Assembly (NCBI RefSeq): GCF_003385115.1
Contig: NZ_QUNI01000001.1
Coordinates: 248,001-312,000, forward strand
Reading direction: 5' to 3'
DNA: 64,000 nt
Origin: Flavobacterium aquicola
Lineage (GTDB): Bacteria > Bacteroidota > Bacteroidia > Flavobacteriales > Flavobacteriaceae
Part shown: piece by piece, positions 32,047-41,122 of the stretch
How the letters are laid out: each line of letters starts with the position of its first letter
How positions within the stretch are numbered: position 1 is the stretch's first letter
Position numbers and translations under genes: made by a program
Notes under the pieces: model-generated
What the model saw: the letters and a program-made list of their open reading frames with translations, nothing else
The model's database searches: none
What the model was told of the DNA's origin: nothing

Positions 32047-32793
32047 TTGAGGTATTTTATAAAATTAGCTTACAACGGAACCAATTATCACGGTTGGCAA
32101 TACCAGCCGAATGCTTCCTCTGTACAGGAAACAATGAACAAGGCTTTTTCGGTTATACTCAATGACGAAATAAATCTTATGGGCGCCGGCAGAACTGATA
32201 CGGGAGTTCACGCCAAAGAAATGTACGCACATTTTGATTTGGAAAAATCTTTTGATATTCCAAATACCATTCATAAGCTCAATTCTTTTCTGCCAAAAGA
32301 CATTGTTATCTACGATATTTTTCCAGTTGCTGATGATGCACACACCCGTTTTGATGCTATCAAAAGGACTTATGAATACCATATCAATACTTTTAAAGAT
32401 GCATTTTTGCAGGAGCAGAGCTGGTACTTTCATCAAAAGCTAGATTTAGATTTAATGAATCAAGCCGCAGGAATATTATTAAATCACACAGATTTTCAAT
32501 GTTTTTCTAAAGTCAACACTGATGTAAATACTTTTGACTGTGAAATATTTGAAGCGTCCTGGAAAAGGAATAGTGACAGCTTGATTTTCACCATTTCGGC
32601 CAATCGCTTTTTGAGAAATATGGTACGCTCTATAGTAGGAACTTTAATTAATATTGGGTTACATAAAATCTCTTTGGACGATTTTGAACAGATTATAAAA
32701 AGCAAAAGCAGAGAAAAAGCAGGATTCTCGGTGCCAGCACATGGTTTATATTTGACCAAAATAGAATATGATTTTGAAAAATTAGGGAATTAG
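32047..32793 (+). CDS. truA: tRNA pseudouridine(38-40) synthase TruA
   Basis: The enzyme makes pseudouridine at positions 38-40 of the tRNA anticodon arm. The 248-residue protein carries the catalytic motif GAGRTDTGVHA near residue 47 with the nucleophile Asp near 51, plus RFLRNMVRSIVGTL near 190 and FDAIKRTYEYHI near 103, all TruA hallmarks. The start is TTG at 32047-32049: an in-frame stop lies at 32020-32022 and no ATG or GTG precedes the conserved MRYFIKLAYNGTNYHGWQYQ. It is followed after 65 bases by an ABC transporter, a common pairing in flavobacteria. Confidence 0.95.
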   Translation: MRYFIKLAYNGTNYHGWQYQPNASSVQETMNKAFSVILNDEINLMGAGRTDTGVHAKEMYAHFDLEKSFDIPNTIHKLNSFLPKDIVIYDIFPVADDAHTRFDAIKRTYEYHINTFKDAFLQEQSWYFHQKLDLDLMNQAAGILLNHTDFQCFSKVNTDVNTFDCEIFEASWKRNSDSLIFTISANRFLRNMVRSIVGTLINIGLHKISLDDFEQIIKSKSREKAGFSVPAHGLYLTKIEYDFEKLGN

Positions 32794-32858
32794 ATAATTT
32801 GACAATTAGATAATTCTTGAAAACTATAACAACAACCTATTAATTTTTAAGGTAAATT

Positions 32859-34613
32859 TTGAAAGCAAAAGCATTTGACACCCGATTATTCAAACGAATA
32901 TTAAAATACACTAAACCCTATCAATGGCGTTTTAATGGTGTGATTGCATTTGCTGTTTCACTATCTGTTTTTGCAGCGCTTCGCCCCTATTTATTAAAAC
33001 AGACAGTTGATAGCTACATCCAGCCAAAAGACCAAACCGGTTTATTGATTTACATCTCGTTAATGGGAGTTGTCCTGATACTTGAGGTTTTGGCACAGTT
33101 TTTCTTTGTCTATTGGGCAAACTGGCTGGGACAGGATATTGTAAAAGACATTCGCGTAAAACTATTCAAACACATTTTGAGTTTCCGAATGAAATATTTC
33201 GATCTGGTACCTGTAGGTCAGCTTGTAACACGTTCTGTATCCGATATTGAAGCGATTGCCCGTATCTTCAGCCAGGGATTATTTATGATTATAAGTGATT
33301 TGATGAAAATGCTGGTGGTTCTTATTTTTATGTTTTATATGAACTGGAAACTAACGTGGATTGTGATTGTCGCCATGCCGATTTTGGTTTTTATTACCCG
33401 TATTTTCCAAAAAAAGATGCAGGTTGCTTTCGAAGAAGTCCGAACTCAAATTGCCAATATGAATTCATTTGTACAGGAAAGAGTTACGGGTATGAAAATT
33501 GTTCAGCTGTTTCAGCGCGAAGATATTGAAGCAGAAAAATTCAAAGTTATCAATGACAAACACAATAGGGCTTGGATAAAAACAATTTTATACAACTCCA
33601 TTTTCTTCCCTATTGCCGATATAATTTCATCATTAACTCTTGGTTTTATTGTCCTTTACGGAGGTTTCCATATTTTGGACGGAGACAGTTCTACCACATT
33701 TGGAGATTTATTTTCATACACGATGTTTATCGGAATGCTGTTTAATCCTTTGCGTCAGATTGCAGATAAATTCAATGAGATGCAATTGGGAATGATTGCA
33801 GCCAACCGTGTTTTTGATATTTTGGACACACAGGATCAAATTCAAGATACTGGAACAATTGAAGCCCCTTTGTTTAACGGAGATATCCGTTTTGAAGATG
33901 TTCGTTTTGGCTATATTCCAAACGAAGAGGTGATAAAAGGAATCAATCTTGAAGTAAAAGCGAGTCAGACAATTGCTATTGTTGGCTCTACTGGAGCTGG
34001 AAAATCAACGATTATCAATTTACTGAACCGTTTCTACGAAATTAACAGCGGTTCCATCTTTATAGACAATCACAATATTGAGAATTATACTTTGAGTTCA
34101 CTGCGTAAACAAATTGCTGTGGTTTTACAGGATGTTTTTCTTTTTGCCGATACCATTTACAACAACATTACACTCAATAATCCTGAAATCACAAGAGAGC
34201 AGGTATTGGATGCGGCCAAAAAAATAGGGGTTCATGATTTCATTATGAGCTTACCGGACAATTATGATTTTGATGTAAAAGAACGAGGCATTATGCTTTC
34301 CTCTGGTCAAAGACAGCTTATTGCGTTTTTGAGGGCTTATGTCAGTAATCCGAGTATTCTTATTCTGGATGAGGCTACTTCATCTATTGATACGTATTCG
34401 GAAGAATTGATTCAGCGCGCGACTGAAACGATTACAAAAGGCAGAACTTCGATTGTTATTGCCCATCGATTGGCAACTATTGTCAATGCTGATAAAATTG
34501 TGGTTATGGACAAAGGTCTGATTGTAGAACAGGGAACGCATCAGGAATTAATAAACCAAGAGAAAGGTTATTATAAAAATCTGTATGATTCGCAGTTCTC
34601 AACTGCTAACTAA
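32859..34613 (+). CDS. ABC transporter, fused membrane and ATPase domains
   Basis: The 584-residue half-transporter has six membrane helices in the first 310 residues. A nucleotide-binding domain follows with Walker A GSTGAGKST near residue 377, Q-loop VVLQDVFLF, signature LSSGQRQLIAFLRAYV near 482, Walker B ILILDEATSSID near 502 and the switch His in IAHRLATI. It is of the MsbA/MdlB exporter type and would work as a dimer, exporting lipids or drugs; the substrate is unknown. The start is TTG at 32859-32861. No ATG is near, and the N-terminus MKAKAFDTRLFKRILKYTKP looks complete. Confidence 0.9.
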   Translation: MKAKAFDTRLFKRILKYTKPYQWRFNGVIAFAVSLSVFAALRPYLLKQTVDSYIQPKDQTGLLIYISLMGVVLILEVLAQFFFVYWANWLGQDIVKDIRVKLFKHILSFRMKYFDLVPVGQLVTRSVSDIEAIARIFSQGLFMIISDLMKMLVVLIFMFYMNWKLTWIVIVAMPILVFITRIFQKKMQVAFEEVRTQIANMNSFVQERVTGMKIVQLFQREDIEAEKFKVINDKHNRAWIKTILYNSIFFPIADIISSLTLGFIVLYGGFHILDGDSSTTFGDLFSYTMFIGMLFNPLRQIADKFNEMQLGMIAANRVFDILDTQDQIQDTGTIEAPLFNGDIRFEDVRFGYIPNEEVIKGINLEVKASQTIAIVGSTGAGKSTIINLLNRFYEINSGSIFIDNHNIENYTLSSLRKQIAVVLQDVFLFADTIYNNITLNNPEITREQVLDAAKKIGVHDFIMSLPDNYDFDVKERGIMLSSGQRQLIAFLRAYVSNPSILILDEATSSIDTYSEELIQRATETITKGRTSIVIAHRLATIVNADKIVVMDKGLIVEQGTHQELINQEKGYYKNLYDSQFSTAN

Positions 34614-34824
34614 TCACTTTGCCTGTACTTATACATACAAGACACTTGCAAACTTCGCAAGCCTTTTAATCATAAAGACAATCAATTAGCACAATTACCT
34701 TTTTAACTTTAATAAACAAAAATAAGTATTCACTCCCAGAATAATACTACTCACTCCTTTTTGTTTTTTTAAGATTAATGAATCAAATATTTTTAGGAAA
34801 AATTTTAACCTAAACTTATTTCAC

Positions 34825-37428
34825 ATGAAGGGAAAGGCATATCAAACAGCTCTAAAAAACAGTTTGCTATTATTTATATTAGTTATGAGCTGTAATGCTA
34901 TAATTGCTCAAAAAAAGAATAAAAAAGACAAAACAGACAAAACAGAAATCATCCAAGATAGTACCGCTAACAAAAAAGGAAAAAAATATGATGTCCTTAT
35001 AAAACAAGGGACTGTCAAAAAAGGATTATTCAATATTATTCAAGTTAAAAGTGATCTTTATTTTGAGATTAATGACTCGCTTTTTCAAAGAGAATTTTTA
35101 TTGGTAAACAAAATTTCTAATGTTCCGATGCCAGTAAATGATGCAGGATTAAATAAGGGAATGAATTATGAAAACAAAATCATTACTTTCCATAAAGATC
35201 TTATTGCAAAAAAAGTCTGGGTAAAATCATCTGTTCCAAAAATTTCTTCTCCAATAGGTGATGCAATAACAGCTTCTGTAAATAATAATTTTTCGGAATC
35301 CATCATTGAAGTTTTTGATATTGAAACTAAAAATAACGACTCTACATCAGTAGTTATTAAAGTGAATAAAGTATTTGACGGAAAACAAAAAAGTTTTAAT
35401 GATGTATTGAGCAATATTGGTTTTGGAGGTTCTGTAAAACCAGAATTATCCTATATAGAAACAGTAAAAAGCTTTCCAAAAAATATTATTATAAAATCGC
35501 AGCTCACCACTTCGGTTGCCGAAGGAGGACCCGCTTTATCAGTTACTATTGGTGTAACCAGCAATATTATATTACTGGACAAAACACCTATGAAAGCACG
35601 ATTTTCTGATAACAGAATTGGTTACTTTTCCGAAAAGCATTGGTATTTCAGTGATGCACAGCATGCTATGAATGAAAAAGAATTGATTACACGCTGGCGT
35701 TTAGAACCTAAACAAGAAGATATTGAAAAATACCAGAAAGGAGAATTAGTAGAACCTAAGAAACCAATCGTTTACTATATTGACCCGGCTACCCCAAAAC
35801 AATGGCGTTCCTATATCATCGCGGGAGTTCTCGATTGGCAGACTGCATTTGAAAAAGCAGGTTTTAAAAATGCTGTTATCGCTAAAGAACCTGCTGCAGA
35901 TGATATTGATTTTGACATTGACGATGTACGCTACTCGGTAATAACCTATGTAGCTTCACAAAAAGCAAATGCGATGGGACCAGCAGTTGTGGATCCCAGA
36001 AGCGGAGAAATAATTGAATCCGATATTATCTGGTGGCATAATGTAATGACTTCCCTGCAAAGCTGGATGCGCATTCAAACAGGTGCTATTGACCCAAAGG
36101 CTAGAAATAATCATTTTAGTGATGAACACATGGGCGAAGCTATTCGTTTTGTTTCTTCTCATGAAGTGGGGCATACTTTTGGTTTAAAACACAATATGGG
36201 TGCTTCTTTTGCTTATGATGTTGAATCACTTCGTTCTAAAGATTTTACAGCAAAAATGGGAGGAACAGCTCCATCGATCATGGATTATGCACGTTACAAT
36301 TATATCGCCCAACCCGAAGATCATGTAGAAGCAATCACTCCAAAAATTGGAGAATATGACAAATATGCTATCGAATGGGGCTACCGCTGGTATGCTAATG
36401 AAAAAGAAGAACATACAGCTTTAAACGGACTGATTACCAAACATCAAAATGACCCTATCTACTTCTATGGAGAACAACAAGATGGAGACAGTACTATAGA
36501 TCCCCGTTCGCAATCAGAAGATTTAGGAAATGATGCTATGAAAGCCGGCGAATATGGCCTGAAAAACCTAAAAGTTGTTGTGAATAACATCCTGGCCTGG
36601 ACATATGATAAGGATGAATCATACTATGAAACTGGAAAATTATACATTGGTGCCATAGGACAATGGCAGTTGTATAACAGACATGTATTGAATAACCTCG
36701 GCGGTATTTATCTCAACACAACAGTACATGGAGATAATAAGGCTAGTTATACAGCTGTTCCTGCTTCTATTCAAAAAAGAGCGACATCATACTTATTGAA
36801 AAATAGTATCACTTTGCCAGAATGGCTGTTTTTTAATCCTATACTGGACAAGACAAATCCACTGAAAGATTCTCCCGTTGGCCCTTATGAATACACACCT
36901 TATACCTTGGCAAGAGATCTTCAGTATAACACTTTATACAACATGTTTAATGACGAACGCTTGCTTCGGATGATTGAAAACGAATTGTATCAGCGTAATA
37001 AAAGCAAAGAGAAACTATTTACAGTAACCCAGTTATTTCAAACTGTTAATAATCATATTTTTGCTCCCACATTACAAAATAAATCCTTGAGCATCTTAGA
37101 GCGTATGACTCAAAAAAATTATGTAGATGTACTAATTGTTTCAATCAATAAACTATTCGAAAAAACAGAGTCTAAAAAGCTGATTCAAATTGAAAATAAC
37201 TTGAATATTCCCGAAATATGCACCTACATTGACGATTCTAAAATGGTGCGCAACATCAATCAATCGGCTATGAAAAGAGTTTCTGAAGTCACCTCAGAGA
37301 AAAGAGGAGAGTTAAACAAGATCTTGAAATTAGTAAAAATCAAACAAAACACAGGCAATCAAGAAACTAAAAATCATTATTTTGATTTGATTCAACGAAT
37401 CGAAAGAGCATTAAACTCATCATTATAA
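34825..37428 (+). CDS. Large zinc-dependent metalloprotease (DUF5117/DUF5118 type), exported
   Basis: The 867-residue protein starts with a signal peptide (MKGKAYQTALKNSLLLFILV, then SCNAIIAQ) and a Lys-rich linker. The N-terminal half matches the DUF5117-like barrel region. The metzincin motif HEVGHTFGLKHN (HExxHxxGxxH) lies near residue 445, followed by PSIMDYARYNY with the Met-turn-like IMDY. The family is widespread in Bacteroidota as zinc-dependent metalloproteases of unknown substrate. It is periplasmic or outer-membrane associated. No other gene sits on its transcript. The downstream spacer is a duplicated terminator-bearing element. Confidence 0.88.
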   Translation: MKGKAYQTALKNSLLLFILVMSCNAIIAQKKNKKDKTDKTEIIQDSTANKKGKKYDVLIKQGTVKKGLFNIIQVKSDLYFEINDSLFQREFLLVNKISNVPMPVNDAGLNKGMNYENKIITFHKDLIAKKVWVKSSVPKISSPIGDAITASVNNNFSESIIEVFDIETKNNDSTSVVIKVNKVFDGKQKSFNDVLSNIGFGGSVKPELSYIETVKSFPKNIIIKSQLTTSVAEGGPALSVTIGVTSNIILLDKTPMKARFSDNRIGYFSEKHWYFSDAQHAMNEKELITRWRLEPKQEDIEKYQKGELVEPKKPIVYYIDPATPKQWRSYIIAGVLDWQTAFEKAGFKNAVIAKEPAADDIDFDIDDVRYSVITYVASQKANAMGPAVVDPRSGEIIESDIIWWHNVMTSLQSWMRIQTGAIDPKARNNHFSDEHMGEAIRFVSSHEVGHTFGLKHNMGASFAYDVESLRSKDFTAKMGGTAPSIMDYARYNYIAQPEDHVEAITPKIGEYDKYAIEWGYRWYANEKEEHTALNGLITKHQNDPIYFYGEQQDGDSTIDPRSQSEDLGNDAMKAGEYGLKNLKVVVNNILAWTYDKDESYYETGKLYIGAIGQWQLYNRHVLNNLGGIYLNTTVHGDNKASYTAVPASIQKRATSYLLKNSITLPEWLFFNPILDKTNPLKDSPVGPYEYTPYTLARDLQYNTLYNMFNDERLLRMIENELYQRNKSKEKLFTVTQLFQTVNNHIFAPTLQNKSLSILERMTQKNYVDVLIVSINKLFEKTESKKLIQIENNLNIPEICTYIDDSKMVRNINQSAMKRVSEVTSEKRGELNKILKLVKIKQNTGNQETKNHYFDLIQRIERALNSSL

Positions 37429-37470
37429 AAATCATTATGACTATGCACAAAACATACTAAATGTTTTTTT

Positions 37471-37675
37471 GCCACAGATTCTCACAGATTTTAGATGCAT
37501 TTTTTAGAAATCTGTGTTAATCTTTATAATCTATGGCCCATTTTATCGATTTGGTATTAGTCACGAATAGTCATAAAAATCATTTACAATCTAGAATAAA
37601 AAAATAGGCGGCCTAATTGGGCCGCCTATTTTTTTAAATATGTAAAACACAAAAGATCTTAAAACAATATAGTCT
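37471..37675. repeat. Intergenic tandem repeat, copy 1 with terminator
   Basis: This unit begins GCCACAGATTCTCACAGATT and ends with AAAAGATC followed by AAAACAATAT. It has internal palindromic ends (GCCACAGATT and AATCTATGGC) and contains a 16-bp terminator stem (37598-37613 with 37620-37635). It recurs 220 bases further on. Confidence 0.8.
37598..37635. terminator. Terminator in repeat copy 1
   Basis: AAAAAAATAGGCGGCC pairs perfectly with GGCCGCCTATTTTTTT across a 6-base loop. Symmetrical A/T runs allow either direction; it probably ends the protease transcript. The equivalent stem in copy 2 (about 37818-37855) has one C-A mismatch. Confidence 0.8.
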
Positions 37676-37681
37676 TCTTTT

Positions 37682-37895
37682 GCCATAGATTACACAAATT
37701 CTCACTGATTTTACATGCATTTTTTAGAAATCTGTGAGAATCTTTATAATCTGTGGCTAATTTTATCGATTTGGTATTAGTCACGGATAGTCATAAAAAT
37801 CATTTACAATTTAGAATCAAAAAAAAGGCGACCTAATTGGGTCACCTATTTTTTTAAATATGCAAAACACAAAAGATCAAAACAATACAGACTGT
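37682..37895. repeat. Intergenic tandem repeat, copy 2
   Basis: It aligns with copy 1 at a constant offset of 220 bases from TTTTATCGAT onward, including the block TTGGTATTAGTCACG and the hairpin, with scattered substitutions and about ten extra bases near the start. The ends GCCATAGATT and AATCTGTGGC are inverted. Confidence 0.8.
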
Positions 37896-37963
37896 TTTAG
37901 AGCTTTATTAACTTTCACACTACTGTATTTTCTACTCTCTCTGTAAGTAACTTTGAAATTCTG

Positions 37964-38599
37964 CTAATCCCTATTCCAGATGCTTAGAAACTGCTTTTTA
38001 AAAGCTGTTGGTTCGTTTTCTTCTTTACTATTAAGGAGATATTCTTTTAGAGAATTAATCCTATCTAAACCCGAAGGATGTGTAAAAGTTACTGGTCCAA
38101 GCAATTGCTGTAAATAATCAAAATCTGCATACAAGGATTCAAACTCTTTAGGCAATTTGGTCTGCATTAAATGTACCGCAATTAAATCGGCCAAGTATTC
38201 AGCTTTTTTATAGTCGTTGGTTACAGCTCCTCTTGGAATCTCTCCTTTTAAACCAAATAATTTTGCTTGTGAAATAGTAACAATATGGGATACTTCATGT
38301 GATAATACAAAAATTTGCAGTGACTGTTTTTTAACCTCAATCAATCCCTGACTTACTTCTACATAGCCAAAAGAAGCTCCAGCATTAATCGTTTTGTCTT
38401 TGGTATCAACATGAAACTCGCTAGGAATTTCAATACCATTGTAGCTTTTAAACATTGGAACAACTAATTCATTGTACCGCTTTATGAGCAAATCCTCATT
38501 GCTTAAAACTATTTCTGCACTTTTATCCTCACTATCCGAAGAACAGCCATTGCAACTGCATAAACAAGCAAAAAGCAATATAAATAAGTACTTATTCAT
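37964..38599 (-). CDS. M48-like lipoprotein metallopeptidase
   Basis: The 211-residue protein begins MNKYLFILLFACLCSCNGCS, a lipoprotein signal with several Cys. The gluzincin motif HEVSH (HExxH) is near residue 100, followed by an ADLIAVHLM helix (third ligand region, ExxxAD-like in KAEYLADLIA) and THPSGLDRINSLKEYLLNS, which resembles the M48 C-terminal HPxxxxRI signature. The ATG at 38597-38599 is chosen over an upstream one at 38623 because the terminator hairpin of the preceding gene covers that region. It is probably a periplasm-facing lipoprotein peptidase. Confidence 0.8.
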   Translation of the reverse strand: MNKYLFILLFACLCSCNGCSSDSEDKSAEIVLSNEDLLIKRYNELVVPMFKSYNGIEIPSEFHVDTKDKTINAGASFGYVEVSQGLIEVKKQSLQIFVLSHEVSHIVTISQAKLFGLKGEIPRGAVTNDYKKAEYLADLIAVHLMQTKLPKEFESLYADFDYLQQLLGPVTFTHPSGLDRINSLKEYLLNSKEENEPTAFKKQFLSIWNRD

Positions 38600-38617
38600 T
38601 TCATAACTGTTTATAAA

Positions 38618-38649
38618 AAACAAACACTCTTAAAAAAGAGTGTTTGTTT
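38618..38649 (-). terminator. Terminator after the lipoprotein gene at 38670
   Basis: A 14-bp stem (38618-38631 with 38636-38649) with an AT loop is followed on the minus strand by a T-run. It ends the SusC/SusD transcript ahead of the M48-like gene. Confidence 0.85.
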
Positions 38650-38669
38650 CAATTCTTTAAAAAAAATAC

Positions 38670-39701
38670 TTAATTAGCGTAGTAAGTAAATGTTTTTGAT
38701 ACCGTAGCTAAACCATCAAAATAAGTATATTCAGCACTTACAGGATAGTTATCTGTATTGTACACGTATTTCACTCCTGAATCAGCAAAAGTACCTGTAA
38801 GAGGATTGTTTGTGTTAACTGATTGAATTCCTGCATTAATTGCAGCATAAGCAGATGGATAAATTCCTTTGAAAGGATTGTTTTTTGAATCGTAAGTGGC
38901 AATATAATCCTCTCCAAATCTATTCTCTTTGGTAACGTTTCCATTAACAATAGTATATTTCACTTCAGAAACTTCATCTGTTTTGGTGTGATCAGTTCTT
39001 TTTTCAGTAGATAAATTTCCAGCTGTATCATACGTATATGCATAAGTATAAGTAAGGACTGAATTCTTTTTGTAAACGGCAGTTGCAATTTGACCTGCGC
39101 TATTGTATGTGTAAACAGTGCTTTCTTTAGCTGTTTCAGACTTTTTCTCTATCACTTCATTTTCATCATTGTACACTAATGTATAAGTATTAGAAGTTAT
39201 ATCTCCAAAATCATCCACTTCTTTGGTAAACTCAGTTACAAAATTAGCTGTATTGTATTTTGCAAAAGTTGTAGTAGAGTTTTCACCATATAAATCTTCT
39301 AATTTATATGTTTTTAATTTAGAACCACTGCCCACTTCTGGACGAACTTTAATAGTAACCATGTATACTTTTGTTGTTCCATCCTCGGCAGTAACGGTAA
39401 ATGGCTTAGCTTCTCCATCAACGAAGCTAACTTTTGTACCAGATGCTGGCGAAATTGTTGATTTATCAGAAATACTGATAGTTGGTGTAACAGCCGTTAG
39501 ACTTGTTCCATGAGGTACACTTACTGTAATGGCAGTACCCAAATTATAAGTAATTGCTGCAGCATCAACATTAGCTATTGTAATTTTAAAATCATTAATA
39601 CTAGCTAAACTTGAAGCTGATTCGCTATCATCACTTGAGCAAGAAACCGTTGATATAGCTACTGCTATAAACAAACACAGGGTCGAAAAAATTCTTTTCA
39701 T
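38670..39701 (-). CDS. SusD-linked lipoprotein with DUF5018-like domain and YD-like repeats
   Basis: The 343-residue lipoprotein (MKRIFSTLCLFIAVAISTVS then Cys21) has an N-terminal Ig-like domain (about 32-118; ITVSVPHGTSLTAVTPTISI, then AEDGTTKVYMVTI) of the kind called DUF5018. The C-terminal half (about 130-343) has repeated YD-like strands such as YTYNSAGQIATAV and YTYDTAGNLSTEK. It is 89 bases from the SusD stop and on the same strand, so it is probably the third member of the locus. Surface-exposed SusE/F-like proteins fill this place in glycan loci. The binding target is not identifiable. Confidence 0.75.
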   Translation of the reverse strand: MKRIFSTLCLFIAVAISTVSCSSDDSESASSLASINDFKITIANVDAAAITYNLGTAITVSVPHGTSLTAVTPTISISDKSTISPASGTKVSFVDGEAKPFTVTAEDGTTKVYMVTIKVRPEVGSGSKLKTYKLEDLYGENSTTTFAKYNTANFVTEFTKEVDDFGDITSNTYTLVYNDENEVIEKKSETAKESTVYTYNSAGQIATAVYKKNSVLTYTYAYTYDTAGNLSTEKRTDHTKTDEVSEVKYTIVNGNVTKENRFGEDYIATYDSKNNPFKGIYPSAYAAINAGIQSVNTNNPLTGTFADSGVKYVYNTDNYPVSAEYTYFDGLATVSKTFTYYAN

Positions 39702-39790
39702 AATTAAAAATAGGTTAAAATGGGTTTTATTTATCTTCTTTATTCAGCATCTTAAACCACAAGATAATAACAGTTTAAAATGGTTTCGTT

Positions 39791-41110
39791 CTATAAATTC
39801 GGGTTATTTATAGTTGCCTCTTTTGGAAATGGAATTACGTATCGGCTATCATTTTTAGCCAGTGTATAATTTTTTCCATTAAAGTTTTTTGTCAAAGCTT
39901 GCTGCGTTGTTCTTCTCAAATCATTCCATCTGTAGCCCTCAATTGCAAACTCTCTTCGGCGTTCTTCTAGTATTTCGGTCAATAAATCAGCTGCATTTAA
40001 AGCATTTATTTTAGTTTTATAAGCTGTCCAGCCAGCAGGAGTATATCGATTTTTAGTAAAATCGATTAATTTTTGCTTAGCCGCTGCAATGTCATTCAAC
40101 TGAACCAAACATTCTGCAGTCGTCAAAAACAATTCAGCTGTTCTGTATGACGCCTTGAATTTGATGTCTTTACTTTTCCTAGAGCGATAAGATCCATCTG
40201 TATTTGGGCTAAAATATAAATCAAAACGCAAATCATTGGTTTTATCATAAGCCGAAATCAAATCATCCGAAATGGAGGCATTATTTGCTATGTCAAAAGT
40301 TGCAACAGTTTCTAATGACAAAATTGACTCTGCCGAATTATATTCAGAAGGCATAATCGTTACATTGCTATTCAAGTCCTGAATTGCACTTTTTATAGCT
40401 AAAGCTTCTTTAGCTGAATTAATCGCTTTCTGCCATTCCTTTTGATACAAATACACTCTTGTTTTCAAAGCTTTCACAGCAATCGTAGAAAATCTATAAT
40501 TGTAGCCTAATGTTTGCTGTTTAACATTTTCCAGAGTTTCCGCTTGGCTAATATCGCTCAATATTAAGTTATAAACTTCTTGAACTGTTTTTACCGGATA
40601 TGCTTTATCCGAATCATATTCGGTAGTAATTGGCACACCAGGATCTGTACTAGCGGTAGTTTTATTATACGGTTTTGCATAAAGATTGACTAACTCAAAA
40701 TAAGTCATTGCCCGCAACGCATAAGCCTCGCTCACTAACTGATTTTTGGTTGCCATCTCCCCTTCCATAGTTGCCGCATTGTTAATGACGTGGTTTGCAT
40801 AAAATATAGTGTTATACAAACCTGCATAAGGAAAATCACTCGTTGAAGGATCAGGATTCAAATCATTCCAAATAAAAATATCTTGATAGTACTCTATACC
40901 AACAGCATTTGCTTTCAATGACAATTCGTCGGCACGATAAGTTGTAAATACTTTATATTCTTTTGAAACAGCATAAGCAGATGTCAGGAAACTTCTATAT
41001 TCCTCTACTGATTTTGGTATTACCTGCCCTACAGGCTCTATGTCTAAATAATCGTTACAAGAGACTAAATTTAGAGCAAGAAATAAAAATATATAATTAA
41101 TTTTTTTCAT
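39791..41110 (-). CDS. SusD/RagB-family nutrient-binding lipoprotein
   Basis: The 439-residue protein has a lipoprotein signal with Cys19 (LALNLVSCNDYLDIEPVGQV), the typical SusD N-terminus. TPR-like helices follow (ALRAMTYFELVNLYAKPYNK near residue 130) and the C-terminal LTEILEERRREFAIEGYRWN segment diagnostic of RagB/SusD. It would sit on the cell surface and cap the TonB-dependent receptor encoded 12 bases upstream. Its ligand is not predictable; RagAB-type pairs import peptides, while SusCD pairs import glycans. Local context favours peptides (see findings). Confidence 0.93.
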   Translation of the reverse strand: MKKINYIFLFLALNLVSCNDYLDIEPVGQVIPKSVEEYRSFLTSAYAVSKEYKVFTTYRADELSLKANAVGIEYYQDIFIWNDLNPDPSTSDFPYAGLYNTIFYANHVINNAATMEGEMATKNQLVSEAYALRAMTYFELVNLYAKPYNKTTASTDPGVPITTEYDSDKAYPVKTVQEVYNLILSDISQAETLENVKQQTLGYNYRFSTIAVKALKTRVYLYQKEWQKAINSAKEALAIKSAIQDLNSNVTIMPSEYNSAESILSLETVATFDIANNASISDDLISAYDKTNDLRFDLYFSPNTDGSYRSRKSKDIKFKASYRTAELFLTTAECLVQLNDIAAAKQKLIDFTKNRYTPAGWTAYKTKINALNAADLLTEILEERRREFAIEGYRWNDLRRTTQQALTKNFNGKNYTLAKNDSRYVIPFPKEATINNPNL

Positions 41111-41122
41111 GTTTTCCTGTTT

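Noticed and set aside
37429..37963. CRISPR array or tandem repeat locus
   Set aside because: There are only two copies of about 210 bases with mismatches and terminator hairpins, not short repeats with unique spacers, and no cas genes are near.
38600..38623. Longer start for the M48-like lipoprotein
   Set aside because: It starts inside the terminator hairpin of the preceding gene, and the inner ATG gives a normal lipoprotein signal.
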